A stretch of DNA of 64,000 nt, from assembly GCF_900109095.1 (NCBI RefSeq), contig NZ_FNYZ01000009.1, forward strand, positions 1 through 64,000, read 5' to 3'. The notes beneath the pieces are model-generated. The model was not told the DNA's origin. It worked only from the letters and a program-made list of their open reading frames with translations, and did not search any database. A program made the position numbers and the translations under genes. Origin of the DNA: Sphingobium sp. AP50 (lineage in GTDB: Bacteria > Pseudomonadota > Alphaproteobacteria > Sphingomonadales > Sphingomonadaceae). Below are positions 28,779 to 39,372 of the stretch, in pieces. Position 1 is the first letter of the stretch, and each line of letters starts with the position of its first letter.

Positions 28779-31700
28779 ATGCGACATCTATTGGCCTGCA
28801 CGGCCATCGCCCCCGTTCTGGCGGCCCTTACCGTGGCCGACGCGGCGGCAGAAACCACGATCAGCAGTGCGACGACGACAGCCCTGAAGACCTCCACCGT
28901 GGCCAGCGGCGCGGCGGATAACCTGACCATCGCGTCGGGCGGATCGATCACCCTGACCAGCGGCACCGCCGTCACCATCGACAGCAACAACACCGTGTCC
29001 AACGCCGGCACCATCACCATCAATGATGCCGATAATGTGACCGGCATCCTGGCGGCGGCCGGCACGACTGGCGACATCAGCGTCGCTGGCACCATCACCC
29101 TGACCGAAGACTATACCGGCGAAGATGAGGATGACGACGATGACGTCGACGGCCCCTTCGCCGAAGGATCGGGCAAGAACGGCATCCTCGTTCAGTCCGG
29201 CGCCGCCCATGTGGGTGATATCGACCTTAGTGGCACCATCAGTATCGAAGGCAATGAGTCCGCAGGCATTCGCCTGAACGGTCCCCTGACCGGCAACCTT
29301 ACCACCAGCGGCACCATCTCGGTCCTGGGCGACAACAGCTATGGTATCGTGGCCAACGATATCACCGGCGACGTCACCCTTCAGGGATCGATCGCCGCCA
29401 AGGGCGAAAACAGCGTCGGCGTGGCGCTGCTCGGCGACGTGGATGGCGCGGTGAAAATTCAGGGCACCATCACCAGCACCGGCTATCGCACCACCACCCG
29501 GCCGACCGACACGTCCGATCTGGACGCGGACGATCTGCTTCAGAGCGGCTCTGCCGTCGTCATCGCCGGCAATGTCAGCGGCGGCGTAATCTTCGACACC
29601 CCCCCCACCCTCGACGATGATGATGACGATGTCGACAATGACGGCTTGACCGACGCCAGCGAAGGCAGCGCCGTCGTCGTGACCTATGGCTCGGCCGCGG
29701 CCGTGCAGATCGGCTCTGCCGATATCGACACGACCATCGGATCGGTCGCGACCGAAACGTCGGGCTATGGCCTCGTCGTCAATGGCTCCATCTATGGCTA
29801 CGGCATCTATGACGGCGTCGACGCCAATGCGCTGGTCGTCGGCGGGCTGGGCGGTGACGTGTCCATCGCCAACGGCATTTCGATCGCCGGCACCGTCTCG
29901 GCCGTCTCCTATGACAGCAATGCCACCGCACTGCGCATCGGATCGGGCGCCACCACCGGCACGATCGACGTCAGCGGCAGCATCGGCGCCAGCGGCGCCA
30001 CGCTCGAAGGCACCACCGCCACCGGCATCCAGATCGACGCTGGCGCATCGGTGAATGCGATCACGGTCAGCGGCCGTATCGTCGCGATCGCAGGCAGCGA
30101 TGAAGATGGCACGGCCGTCGGCATTCGCGACGCTTCCGGCACCGTGACCTCGCTCACCAACACCGGCGCGATCAGCGCATCGGGCGGCGTCAGCAACATC
30201 GCGATCGACCTCAGCGCCAACACCAGCGGCGTCACCCTGACGCAGGCTCTGGAGGACGAAGATGCCAGCGATCCGTCGATCGCCGGCGATATCCTGCTCG
30301 GTTCGGGCAGCGATATCGTCAAGGTATCGGCCGGCACGATCACCGGCGACATCGATCTGGGCAATGGCAATAACAGCCTGACCCTGTCGGGTTCGTCCAG
30401 CATCACCGGCAATGTCACCTTCGGTTCGGGCAATGACAGCCTGACGCTGGGTGACACCGCCAGCATCGTGGGCGATGTCGATTTCGGCGGCGGCACCGAT
30501 TCGCTGACGCTGAACGGCACCTCGTCCATCTCCGGCGCCATCAGCAACAGCAGCGGCACCAGCGTCGTGCTGAACGGCGGCACGCTCAACGCCACCAACA
30601 CCGGCACCGTGTCGCTCGCCTCGCTCTCCGCCAGCGCGACCTCGACGCTCGGCGTCACTATCGATGGGGAAGCCGGCACCAACACCGTCTATGACGTGGC
30701 CGGCGCCGCCAGCTTCGCCACCGGATCGCAGGTCAAGGTCAACCTGACCCAGGTCAGCGGATCGGAAGGCGACTATGTCATCGTCACCGCCGGATCGCTC
30801 AGCGGTTCGCTCGCGCTCGATGACGAAACGCTGCTCCCCTATATGTTCAAGGGCAGCCTGGCCAGCGACACCACCGCGGGCACCGTCACCCTGACGGTCG
30901 CGGCAAAGACCGTGTCCGAACTCGGCCTGGTCGGTTCGCAGGCACGAGCCTATTCGGCGATCTTCAACGCGCTGGATAATGACAGCGACATCGCCAACGC
31001 CTTTCTGGGCATCACCAACGGCGCCACGCTTAAGGGCAATCTGCAACAGATGCTGCCCGATCATGCCGGCGGCACGTTCGAAGCAGCAACCCAGGGATCG
31101 CGCGCCATGGCCCGCATTCTGTCCGATCCCAACGGCATCTACCGCACGAAGGATGGCAGGCTCGGCTTCTGGCTGCAACAGGTCGCGTTCAACAGCTCCA
31201 AGGATGTGGGCACGACGGCCGACTATGACATTGACGGCTGGGGCGCTGGCGGCGGCGCGGAATATCTGACCGATTATGGCGCGTTCGGCGGTTCGCTCTC
31301 CTATGTCCACGCCAACAATACCAGCGGCGCCAACAACAATGTCGCGTCGGATCAATATGAACTGGCGGCGCACTGGCGTGGCCAGTGGGGCGCGTTGCAG
31401 ACCTATGCCCGCGTCTCGGCGGCACGGGTCAATTTCGCCGGATCGCGCTATTATGAAAACGGCGACGTCACCCGCACCGCCTATGGCAAGTGGAACGGCA
31501 CGCTGGTTTCGGCCACCGCCGGCGCATCCTATCAGATGCAGTTCGACCGGTTCAGCCTGCGCCCCGCGCTCAGCGTCGACTATTACCGCCTGAAGGAAGA
31601 TGGCTATAGCGAAACCGGCGGCGGCGATGCCTTCAACCTCACCGTGCTCGGCCGCACCAGCGACGAAACGGCAGCCACTGGCACGCTGACGGCAGGCTAT

Positions 31701-31979
31701 GAATTTGGCAGCCTGAACAAAGAGGATGGCTGGCTCCGTCTGGAACTGGAGGGCGGCCGTCGCCAGATCGTCGGCGGATCGCTCGGCAACACCACGGCCA
31801 ATTTCAAGGACGGGGAACAGTTCACGCTGGTCGCCGAAGACCGTACCAATGGCTGGACCGGCCGCGCGCGTCTCTATGGCGGCACCGACACTTTCCGCAT
31901 CGGCGGCGAGGTCGGCGCGGAGCAACAACAAAATAATGTCGCATTGTCCGTTCGGGCGACGGTTAACTTCGTCCTGTGA
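28779..31979 (+). CDS. Autotransporter (type Va) outer-membrane protein
   Basis: 1066 residues: signal peptide (HLLACTAIAPVLAALTVADAAA), a long Gly/Ser/Thr-rich passenger likely to form a beta-helix, and a C-terminal autotransporter barrel at about residues 795-1066 (GFWLQQVAF ... VRATVNFVL). The passenger holds two acidic loops, residues 114-125 (GEDEDDDDDVDG) and about 275-292 with DVDNDGLTD, which resemble calcium-binding motifs, and three 21-residue repeats at 523-585 (GDIDLGNGNNSLTL, GNVTFGSGNDSLTL, GDVDFGGGTDSLTL). It lies 99 bases after the receptor gene and may be in the same regulon. Followed by a clear terminator. Confidence 0.93.
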   Translation: MRHLLACTAIAPVLAALTVADAAAETTISSATTTALKTSTVASGAADNLTIASGGSITLTSGTAVTIDSNNTVSNAGTITINDADNVTGILAAAGTTGDISVAGTITLTEDYTGEDEDDDDDVDGPFAEGSGKNGILVQSGAAHVGDIDLSGTISIEGNESAGIRLNGPLTGNLTTSGTISVLGDNSYGIVANDITGDVTLQGSIAAKGENSVGVALLGDVDGAVKIQGTITSTGYRTTTRPTDTSDLDADDLLQSGSAVVIAGNVSGGVIFDTPPTLDDDDDDVDNDGLTDASEGSAVVVTYGSAAAVQIGSADIDTTIGSVATETSGYGLVVNGSIYGYGIYDGVDANALVVGGLGGDVSIANGISIAGTVSAVSYDSNATALRIGSGATTGTIDVSGSIGASGATLEGTTATGIQIDAGASVNAITVSGRIVAIAGSDEDGTAVGIRDASGTVTSLTNTGAISASGGVSNIAIDLSANTSGVTLTQALEDEDASDPSIAGDILLGSGSDIVKVSAGTITGDIDLGNGNNSLTLSGSSSITGNVTFGSGNDSLTLGDTASIVGDVDFGGGTDSLTLNGTSSISGAISNSSGTSVVLNGGTLNATNTGTVSLASLSASATSTLGVTIDGEAGTNTVYDVAGAASFATGSQVKVNLTQVSGSEGDYVIVTAGSLSGSLALDDETLLPYMFKGSLASDTTAGTVTLTVAAKTVSELGLVGSQARAYSAIFNALDNDSDIANAFLGITNGATLKGNLQQMLPDHAGGTFEAATQGSRAMARILSDPNGIYRTKDGRLGFWLQQVAFNSSKDVGTTADYDIDGWGAGGGAEYLTDYGAFGGSLSYVHANNTSGANNNVASDQYELAAHWRGQWGALQTYARVSAARVNFAGSRYYENGDVTRTAYGKWNGTLVSATAGASYQMQFDRFSLRPALSVDYYRLKEDGYSETGGGDAFNLTVLGRTSDETAATGTLTAGYEFGSLNKEDGWLRLELEGGRRQIVGGSLGNTTANFKDGEQFTLVAEDRTNGWTGRARLYGGTDTFRIGGEVGAEQQQNNVALSVRATVNFVL

Positions 31980-32078
31980 CGTCTAAGGGTTGAACAGGCG
32001 GGCCACACCCCACAGACCCTCCCGGTCCGTCTGTTCCGCTCCGGCACAAAACCCTCCCCAAGGGCGCCGGGCATAAAA

Positions 32079-32118
32079 GAGGGGCGTCGCTGGTCCCCCC
32101 GGCGGCGCCCCTTCTCTC
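32079..32118 (+). terminator. Rho-independent terminator after the autotransporter gene
   Basis: GAGGGGCGTCGC, a loop of TGGTCCCCCCG, GCGGCGCCCCTTC and then TCTCGTTT. The stem has one G-T pair and a T-rich tail on the plus strand, 100 bases after the stop. Confidence 0.75.
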
Positions 32119-32121
32119 GTT

Positions 32122-32709
32122 TCAGGGGGAAAGCTGGTCGATCTGATCCAGCAGGCGGTTCAGCGCTTCCACCATGATGTCGTCCGCTGGCATCGCATCC
32201 GCCTTTTCCAAATCGACGGTCACAGTGGACATTCTCGGTTCCATGCCCGACGCCGTGGACCAGCCAAATGTGAATTCGGCGCTGCCAGACAGCGCCTTGC
32301 GGTCTCCCACCCCAAGCACGCCCCAGGACCGCGCGCACATTTTGACACGCAGCTTTTGGAAACGAACATCTATCTTGTCAGCAGGCCGGATAGTTGCGTC
32401 TGCTTCCCGCTTGGACAAAGCCCGCTGTACCAGCAGCCCAAGATCATCCTGTGATCGCAGGAAATCGCTGCCGCGCAATTTGCCGTTGGGCATGCACAAT
32501 AATCCGGCACGAACCGGACCAACAACAGAAGATAGCGGAAAGCCGACCGAAGCTGTGACGGCAGGCAATGCTGCCAACGCAGGAAAAGACGCTCCTGCCA
32601 CGACCATTGCAACGGCAAAGGCTTTCAGGGCTGGCGTCACCAACAATGAAATGCAGCGGCGAAGCAATTCCTTCGCCGTTTCCATCGTAACCGCGAAATA
32701 TGGTTCCAT
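32122..32709 (-). CDS. Exported protein of unknown function
   Basis: 195 residues in a frame with a hydrophobic N-terminal segment (ALKAFAVAMVVAGASFPALAALPAV, residues 28-52) that acts either as an anchor or a signal with a long n-region. The remainder contains PVRAGLLCMPNGKLRGSDF and DDLGLLVQRALSKREAD. No family recognised. The ATG at 32709 is inside one arm of a 16-bp perfect inverted repeat with its ribosome site (AGAGGG) in the loop; an ATG eight codons later (32685) is an alternative. Downstream of gatB on the same strand. Confidence 0.65.
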   Translation of the reverse strand: MEPYFAVTMETAKELLRRCISLLVTPALKAFAVAMVVAGASFPALAALPAVTASVGFPLSSVVGPVRAGLLCMPNGKLRGSDFLRSQDDLGLLVQRALSKREADATIRPADKIDVRFQKLRVKMCARSWGVLGVGDRKALSGSAEFTFGWSTASGMEPRMSTVTVDLEKADAMPADDIMVEALNRLLDQIDQLSP

Positions 32710-32742
32710 AGCCCCCTCTTTACAAAGGCTATGGAACCATAT
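32698..32742 (-). promoter_or_regulatory. Perfect inverted repeat covering a start codon (hairpin)
   Basis: Arms ATATGGTTCCATAGCC (32698-32713) and GGCTATGGAACCATAT (32727-32742) are exact complements, separated by 13 bases. In minus-strand RNA the loop carries AAAGAGGG and the second arm carries the ATG of the downstream gene, so folding would hide the start. It is also 46 bases beyond the gatB stop and is followed by TTT, so it may equally serve as a gatB terminator. Confidence 0.65.
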
Positions 32743-32787
32743 CCGCTATTATCACTCAAGCCGTAACGGCAGCAGTGCCTCTATCGA

Positions 32788-34289
<1,502 letters not shown>

Positions 34290-34293
<4 letters not shown>

Positions 34294-34709
34294 GTTCGGT
34301 CCGTTTCGGGAGTGATGAGGATAAGCTCTGGAAAATAACGCCGGTAGTGAACTGGGTCGCGAGTCAGCAAGGCCATGTTACAAACGATCGCATGCGCACC
34401 GATGAAAAAGTCAGGCAGGACGCGATAGGCCTTGTCCCTGTCGCGCATGCCCCGATAGGTGGCAAAACGCTGCCCCGCAATAAAGGCGGTCCGGTCGTCG
34501 ATCGGCTCTGATACCAGTCCCAGAAAAGACAATGCACCGTGCAAATCTGCGAGAGAAGCATAATTGCGGCTCAGCTCGGCCAGAATGATGGCGTTGAACA
34601 GGACGGGGCCATCACGCCGTGCGTCGCTCAACCTGTCGATTGACCAATCACCCCACACATCATCACCCGACAAGATGTCGATAACGATGTTCGTATCAAC
34701 AAATGTCAT
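34290..34709 (-). CDS. vapC: PIN-domain toxin (VapC-type ribonuclease)
   Basis: 139 residues with the PIN nuclease acidic residues: Asp in [11 protein letters not shown], Glu in IILAELSRN, Asp in [10 protein letters not shown] and Asp near LLTRDPVHY. Such toxins cut tRNA or rRNA when not held by their antitoxin. The gene overlaps the antitoxin gene by 4 bases (ATGA) and gatB by 4 bases, so all three may be translated from one message. Confidence 0.9.
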
Positions 34710-35017
34710 TCGGGCTCCAATCTGTGCGGACGGATATAGTCCATATACTCATCCGTCGTAGCGAAACCCGTATCGATGGAACCTGCGACAGAAAGGATCG
34801 CCGCCTTGATTCTGGCACGCCGTTCCTCCGCCGTTTCCTCGACGGCCGGGGCGGCGGGCAAAACAACAGCCTCACCGCGATCGTTGATCCCGATCCGCAC
34901 GGGTTGACCCGGCACCAGACCGATACGATCGCGGATAGCCTTGGGCATGAGCACTTGCCCCTTGCTGGTCATGTTGACCACCGTCTCTTCGTCGATCCTG
35001 CTGTGCATGTTCATCAT
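34706..35017 (-). CDS. vapB: AbrB/MazE-type antitoxin (VapB)
   Basis: 103 residues. The N-terminal SpoVT/AbrB swapped-hairpin domain (VVNMTSKGQVLMPKAIRDRIGLVPGQPVRI) binds DNA; the C-terminal part ([16 protein letters not shown]) would fit into the toxin. ATG 35017 has GGAG five bases upstream; ATG 35014 also fits. A perfect palindrome lies just upstream (35028-35046) and is the probable self-binding site. Confidence 0.88.
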   Translation of the reverse strand: MMNMHSRIDEETVVNMTSKGQVLMPKAIRDRIGLVPGQPVRIGINDRGEAVVLPAAPAVEETAEERRARIKAAILSVAGSIDTGFATTDEYMDYIRPHRLEPE

Positions 35018-35027
35018 GGAAACTCCA

Positions 35028-35046
35028 GTGTTACCACAGGTAACAC
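35028..35046 (-). promoter_or_regulatory. Palindromic operator of the vapBC pair
   Basis: GTGTTACC-ACA-GGTAACAC, an exact 8+3+8 palindrome ending 11 bases before the vapB start. Position and symmetry suit autoregulation by the AbrB-type antitoxin. It would also affect gatB if gatB depends on a promoter here. Confidence 0.65.
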
Positions 35047-35069
35047 TTCGCCGGTCGAATGCAATATGG

Positions 35070-35237
35070 TCAGCTACCGTTCCGTCGGTTCACACGATTA
35101 CGCGCACGCCGTTTCAGAACTTTCCGCCGAGCGGGCGTTTGAACTGCGACACAGGTCCGTCCGAATTTCAGCCGCTTGAAACCTTCGACGAGGCCTTCTC
35201 CAAGGAATTGGAAAAGGATCTCGCCGATCCAGTTCAC
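35070..35237 (-). CDS. Possible small basic protein overlapping the gatA end
   Basis: A 55-residue frame that begins with one of three consecutive GTG codons (35243, 35240, 35237) covering the gatA stop. The product would have an amphipathic or membrane-seeking N terminus ([22 protein letters not shown]) and a strongly basic tail ([19 protein letters not shown]). Overlap with gatA suggests coupling; there is no clear ribosome site. It may be a genuine small gene or chance. Confidence 0.35.
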   Translation of the reverse strand: MNWIGEILFQFLGEGLVEGFKRLKFGRTCVAVQTPARRKVLKRRARNRVNRRNGS

Positions 35238-36718
35238 CACCACTTGTCCGGCCGTGCCGTGAAGCCCGAACGCTCCTCGATCGCGAGGGCCGCGTTCAGC
35301 ACGGTCTGCTCGTCCAGCGCCTTGCCGATGATCTGCAAACCGATCGGCAGACCTGCCGAATCCAGCCCGCCCGGCACCGCCATCGCTGGCAGCCCCGCCA
35401 GCGAGGCCGGCACGGTGAAGACGTCGTTCAGATACATGGCCAGCGGATCGGCCTGCTTCTCGCCCAGCGCGAAGGAAGCGCTCGGCGCGGTCGGCGTCAG
35501 CAGCAGGTCGCACGTCTCGAAAGCCTGCTCGAAATCGCGCGCGATCAGCGCCCGGACCTTCTGCGCCTGCGTATAATAAGCATCATAGAAGCCCGCCGAC
35601 AGCACATAGGTGCCGATCATGATGCGGCGCTTCACTTCCGGCCCGAAACCGGCAGCGCGGGTCGCGGCATACATGTCCTGCAAACCCGCCCCATCGGGCA
35701 GGTCGCGCTGGCCATAGCGCACGCCGTCATAGCGGGCGAGGTTCGAAGACGCCTCAGCCGGGGCGATGATATAGTAGGTCGGCAGCGCGTACTTCGTATG
35801 CGGCAGCGACACATCGACCACCTCGGCGCCAGCATCCTTCAGCCAGGCAATGCCGCGATCCCACATGGCAGAGATTTCTGCGTTCAGGCCATCGGGGCGA
35901 TATTCCTTGGGAATACCGACCTTCTTGCCCTTGAGATCGCTCGACAAACTGGCTTCCCACTGGGGAACCGCCAGATCGAGGCTGGTCGAATCCTTGGGAT
36001 CGAAGCCTGACATCACCTCCAGCAGGATCGCATTGTCGCGCACCGTGCGCGCCATCGGCCCGGCCTGATCCAGCGACGAAGCGAACGCCACGATGCCCCA
36101 GCGCGAGCAGCGGCCATAGGTCGGCTTGATGCCGCTGATGCCGGTGAAGGCGGCCGGCTGGCGGATCGACCCGCCCGTATCGGTGCCGGTCGCCGCCGGG
36201 CACAGCCGCGCGGAAATCGCCGAGGACGAACCACCCGAAGACCCACCCGGCGCCAAGGCAGCATTACCGCCGTCATTCCGCCGCCAGGGCGAGATCACAT
36301 TGCCATAATAGCTCGTCTCGTTGGATGATCCCATGGCGAACTGGTCTAGGTTCAGCTTGCCCAGCATCCCCGCGCCAGCCGCCCACAGCTTGCCCGACAC
36401 GGTCGATTCATAGGTCGGCACGAAGCCTTCCAGCATGTGGCTTGCCGCGGTCGTCTGCACGCCCTGCGTACAGAAGAGATCCTTCATGCCGATCGGCACA
36501 CCAGCCAGCGCACCCAGCGTTTCGCCGTCCGCCTTCGCCTTGTCGGCCGCGTCAGCCGCTTCCAGCGCCTTTTCCGGCGTTTCCACGATGAAGGCATTCA
36601 GCGCCTTGGCGGCAGCAACATTGGCGTTGAAGCCTTCCGCCACTTCACGCGCCGAAAAATCGCCCGCACGAAAGCCGTCGCGGATTTCCGCGACCGTCAG
36701 ATCAGTCAGATTGGTCAT
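35234..36718 (-). CDS. gatA: Aspartyl/glutamyl-tRNA amidotransferase subunit A
   Basis: A 494-residue amidase that releases ammonia from glutamine for GatB. The Ser-cisSer-Lys site is readable: Lys in IGMKDLF, cis-Ser in [11 protein letters not shown] and the nucleophile Ser in [12 protein letters not shown]. Its ATG overlaps the gatC stop by one base (TAATG). The frame ends TGGTGGTGA. Full length. Confidence 0.98.
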   Translation of the reverse strand: MTNLTDLTVAEIRDGFRAGDFSAREVAEGFNANVAAAKALNAFIVETPEKALEAADAADKAKADGETLGALAGVPIGMKDLFCTQGVQTTAASHMLEGFVPTYESTVSGKLWAAGAGMLGKLNLDQFAMGSSNETSYYGNVISPWRRNDGGNAALAPGGSSGGSSSAISARLCPAATGTDTGGSIRQPAAFTGISGIKPTYGRCSRWGIVAFASSLDQAGPMARTVRDNAILLEVMSGFDPKDSTSLDLAVPQWEASLSSDLKGKKVGIPKEYRPDGLNAEISAMWDRGIAWLKDAGAEVVDVSLPHTKYALPTYYIIAPAEASSNLARYDGVRYGQRDLPDGAGLQDMYAATRAAGFGPEVKRRIMIGTYVLSAGFYDAYYTQAQKVRALIARDFEQAFETCDLLLTPTAPSASFALGEKQADPLAMYLNDVFTVPASLAGLPAMAVPGGLDSAGLPIGLQIIGKALDEQTVLNAALAIEERSGFTARPDKWW

Positions 36719-37005
36719 TATTCGATCACCTTGGGCACCGCGAAGAAGCCATGTTCGGCCTGCGGCGCATTGGCCAGCACCTTGTCGCGGACATCGCCAT
36801 CATTGATGACGTCGTCGCGCAGGCGTTGATGGTTGGGGATGACGGCCGTCATCGGCTCTACGCCGGTCACGTCCACCTCGCCCAGTTGCTCCACCCAGCC
36901 AAGGATGTTGTTGAGTTCGGGCACCATGGCCTCCGCTTCTGCATCCGTCACCGAAATGCGCGAAAGGCTGGCGATCTTTTTCACGGTCTGAAGGTCTATC
37001 GACAT
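36718..37005 (-). CDS. gatC: Aspartyl/glutamyl-tRNA amidotransferase subunit C
   Basis: 95 residues; the small subunit that wraps GatA and stabilises the complex. Typical sequence: [43 protein letters not shown] and a C-terminal [15 protein letters not shown] 37005 chosen because it gives the normal N terminus ([10 protein letters not shown]). First gene of the operon; the promoter should lie in 37006-37124. Confidence 0.96.
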   Translation of the reverse strand: MSIDLQTVKKIASLSRISVTDAEAEAMVPELNNILGWVEQLGEVDVTGVEPMTAVIPNHQRLRDDVINDGDVRDKVLANAPQAEHGFFAVPKVIE

Positions 37006-37124
37006 GGGCCAAGCCGCTAGCACCCGCACCTGCCCGCTTCAAGCGGGTTTCGCGCCCTGCCCGCTTCCCCTTGCGCGCTTGCGTTCCATCGGCCAGACAG
37101 GGGCGACAATCTCGGAGAGTGTGG

Positions 37125-38243
37125 GTGGCACGCAAATTCCTCTATGTCATCGCGACCCTTGTCGTGCTGGTGATCGCCGCACTGCTGGTCTATCGCGTCT
37201 GGGGCATGCAGCTCATCCGCATGGTGATGGTGCCGCGCGAACCCTTTACCCAGCTTCAGCCACTCCCCGCCGATGCCTATATCGACGCGAAGATGTGGAT
37301 CGCCCGGCCCGACATCGAAAAGGATAATGTCGCACTCTGGACCCCCGCCGGCGTCCCCGCAACAAAAACGCCCGGCAAGGCTGCCATCTTCTTCATCCAC
37401 CCGACCAGCTACATCACCACCTTCGGCGATTCCCACTGGAACGCCCGACTGGATGACAAGGATGCGGACGCCACCGCCCGCCGCTTCGTCATGGGACAGG
37501 CCAGCGCCTTCAACGCTGCCGGCACCGTCTGGGCGCCGCGCTATCGCCAGGCCAATTATGGCGCCTTCCTGACCGACAAGCCCGCCGGGGATCAGGCGCT
37601 GGACGCCGCCTATCGCGACGTGGCGCAGGCCTTTGCCGCCTTCCTGAAAGCCAATCCCACCGGTCCGCTGATCCTCGCCGGCCATAGTCAGGGCTCGCGC
37701 CACCTGCTGCAATTGCTGCGCGAACAGGTCGCGGGCAAGCCCGTCGCCGACCGCGTCGTCGCCGCCTATGTCGTGGGCTGGCCGGTATCGGTGGAGGCGG
37801 ACCTGCCTGCCCTCGGCCTCCCCGCCTGCGCAGGGCAGGATCAGGCCCACTGCATCGTCAGCTGGCAAAGCTATGCCGAACCGGCCGACCCGTCTGCCGT
37901 CATCGAAAGCTTCGGCCGCAAGACCGGCTATACCGGCCAGCCGCGCAAGGGCACGCATATGCTCTGCACCAACCCGATCACCGGCGCCTTCAATGGCAAG
38001 GCTGCGGCCAGCGCCAACAAGGGCACGCTCGATGCGCGCGAACAGGGCCAGCCGCCCAAGCTCGTCACCGGCGTCGTCCCGGCCCGCTGTGACACCAGCG
38101 GCGTGTTGATGATCGGGGAACCGGTCGACATGGGCCCCTACACGCTGCCGGGCAACAACTACCATGTCTACGACTACAGCCTCTTCTGGGGCAATGTGCG
38201 GGAAGACGCGCAGAAACGACTGGCCGCCTTCAGGAGGAAGTGA
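37125..38243 (+). CDS. DUF3089 alpha/beta-hydrolase, membrane-anchored
   Basis: About 372 residues. A single N-terminal membrane segment ([22 protein letters not shown]) is followed by a hydrolase domain with [10 protein letters not shown] and a nucleophile elbow [10 protein letters not shown]; a late [13 protein letters not shown] closes the family pattern. DUF3089 proteins are lipase/esterase-like and uncharacterised. GTG 37125 is chosen because GGAGAG lies 5 bases upstream. Divergent from gatCAB and 44 bases before ruvX. Confidence 0.87.
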   Translation: MARKFLYVIATLVVLVIAALLVYRVWGMQLIRMVMVPREPFTQLQPLPADAYIDAKMWIARPDIEKDNVALWTPAGVPATKTPGKAAIFFIHPTSYITTFGDSHWNARLDDKDADATARRFVMGQASAFNAAGTVWAPRYRQANYGAFLTDKPAGDQALDAAYRDVAQAFAAFLKANPTGPLILAGHSQGSRHLLQLLREQVAGKPVADRVVAAYVVGWPVSVEADLPALGLPACAGQDQAHCIVSWQSYAEPADPSAVIESFGRKTGYTGQPRKGTHMLCTNPITGAFNGKAAASANKGTLDAREQGQPPKLVTGVVPARCDTSGVLMIGEPVDMGPYTLPGNNYHVYDYSLFWGNVREDAQKRLAAFRRK

Positions 38244-38287
38244 AGCTGGGAAGTGACTTCCCCGCCGGGACGTGGCAGGGCGACACC

Positions 38288-38761
38288 ATGAAATTGGTAA
38301 CAACGGATCGCGTCGCCTTTCGGGAAGCTTTGCCGCAGGGCGGTCGCCTGATCGGCATGGATGTCGGCACCAAGACGATCGGCCTCGCCCTGTGCGACGC
38401 CCACTGGACGATCGCCAGCCCTGCCTACACCGTCACCCGCGGCAAGTTCAGCAAGGACAAGATCGGCCTCGCCGCCTTCATCGAGCAGCAGCAGGTGAAA
38501 GGCATCGTCATCGGCCTGCCCTTGAACCTCGACGGCACCAACAGCCCGCGCAGCCAGTCGAGCCGCGCCTTCGCCCATAATGTCGCCGATCTGGGATGCC
38601 CCGTGCTGCTCTGGGACGAACGCTGGTCGACCCAGGCTGTCACCCGCACCCTGCTGGAAGCGGACGCCAGCCGCGCCCGCCGCGACGAACTGGTCGACAA
38701 ACTCGCCGCCAGCTACATATTGCAGGGCGCGATCGACGGGTTGGTCGCAGGCATGGAATAA
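38288..38761 (+). CDS. ruvX: Putative pre-16S rRNA nuclease (RuvX/YqgF)
   Basis: 157 residues with the RNase H-like YqgF fold: [19 protein letters not shown] holds the first Asp, [12 protein letters not shown] the characteristic turn, [16 protein letters not shown] the second acidic residue and [15 protein letters not shown] the last Asp. The family takes part in 16S rRNA 5' maturation (also called Holliday-junction resolvase-like). ATG 38288 is preferred over a GTG at 38240 overlapping the upstream stop. Confidence 0.93.
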   Translation: MKLVTTDRVAFREALPQGGRLIGMDVGTKTIGLALCDAHWTIASPAYTVTRGKFSKDKIGLAAFIEQQQVKGIVIGLPLNLDGTNSPRSQSSRAFAHNVADLGCPVLLWDERWSTQAVTRTLLEADASRARRDELVDKLAASYILQGAIDGLVAGME

Positions 38762-38782
38762 GCGCCCTTAACTCACCCGTCA

Positions 38783-38800
38783 CCCCAGCGAACGCTGGGG
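38783..38800. repeat. Short intergenic palindrome
   Basis: CCCCAGCGAACGCTGGGG, a perfect stem after ruvX, in a context (GTCA...GGTCTCACGCGAAGG) that looks like a dispersed single-hairpin repeat rather than a terminator since no T run follows. Confidence 0.5.
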
Positions 38801-38862
38801 TCTCACGCGAAGGCGAGCCAAGCCCCGCCGCAGCAGGCCGCACAAAGATGGAGACTTCAAAA

Positions 38863-39267
38863 ATGCCCTCCCGCCCCATCCTGCGCGCAGCGTCACTCGC
38901 CGCCGCCCTGCTCCTCCCCGCCGCGGCCCATGCCGGCTTCTACAGCGGCAATGATCTCTACGCCGTCTGCACCACGGAGAAGGACGACAAGGAATTTTTC
39001 GAAAAATCCTATGAGTGCCTGGGCTATATCAGCGGCGCGGTGGATGCGTTCAACACGACGCGTGAAGCCGTCGGCCTCAAAAGCTGCATCCCCGGCGACG
39101 TGACCATCAGCCAGCTACGCGGCACTACCGTCACCTATATGAGCAAGAACCCCAGGGACCGCGCCAAATCCGCCTCCTCCCAGGTTTTCGCCGCCACCCG
39201 AAAAGCATGGCCCTGCCCCACAGCCAAGCCCGCAACAAAAAAGAAGGCGACCAAGAAGAAGCGGTAA
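38863..39267 (+). CDS. Rap1a/Tai-family secreted protein
   Basis: 134 residues (139 from ATG 38848). Signal peptide AASLAAALLLPAAAHA; the mature part GFYSGNDLYAVC, YECLGYISGAVDAFN and CIPGDVTISQLRG follows the Rap1a/Tai immunity-protein fold, with four cysteines likely paired in the periplasm. A lysine-rich tail (PATKKKATKKKR) closes the protein. Members neutralise type VI amidase effectors in some bacteria, but lone copies like this one are common and of unknown use; no effector gene is nearby. Confidence 0.8.
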   Translation: MPSRPILRAASLAAALLLPAAAHAGFYSGNDLYAVCTTEKDDKEFFEKSYECLGYISGAVDAFNTTREAVGLKSCIPGDVTISQLRGTTVTYMSKNPRDRAKSASSQVFAATRKAWPCPTAKPATKKKATKKKR

Positions 39268-39276
39268 AGTACCAAT

Positions 39277-39298
39277 CCCCTCCCGTAAACGGGAGGGG
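39277..39298. repeat. Intergenic hairpin between convergent genes
   Basis: CCCCTCCCG, TAAA, CGGGAGGGG: a 9-bp perfect stem 10 bases after the Rap1a/Tai-like gene and before the convergent gene at 39373. No T run on either strand. Similar C/T-rich stems occur at 47884, 48012 and 49089. Confidence 0.5.
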
Positions 39299-39372
39299 TA
39301 GCGAGACTTACGCGCGAAGTGCGTTAGTCGCAGCGGGGTGGGCCGGAGCAACGATAGCCTCCTGCCCGATTG

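Noticed and set aside
28788..31931. A 1047-codon open frame on the minus strand opposite the autotransporter
   Set aside because: It is the mirror of a Gly/Ala/Asp/Thr-rich GC-biased gene; the composition (His/Asp/Gly/Arg runs) has no domain, and the plus-strand frame has a signal peptide and a barrel.
38863..39267. Rap1a/Tai-like gene as part of a type VI secretion module
   Set aside because: No effector, VgrG, Hcp or other T6SS gene is near; isolated copies are common.
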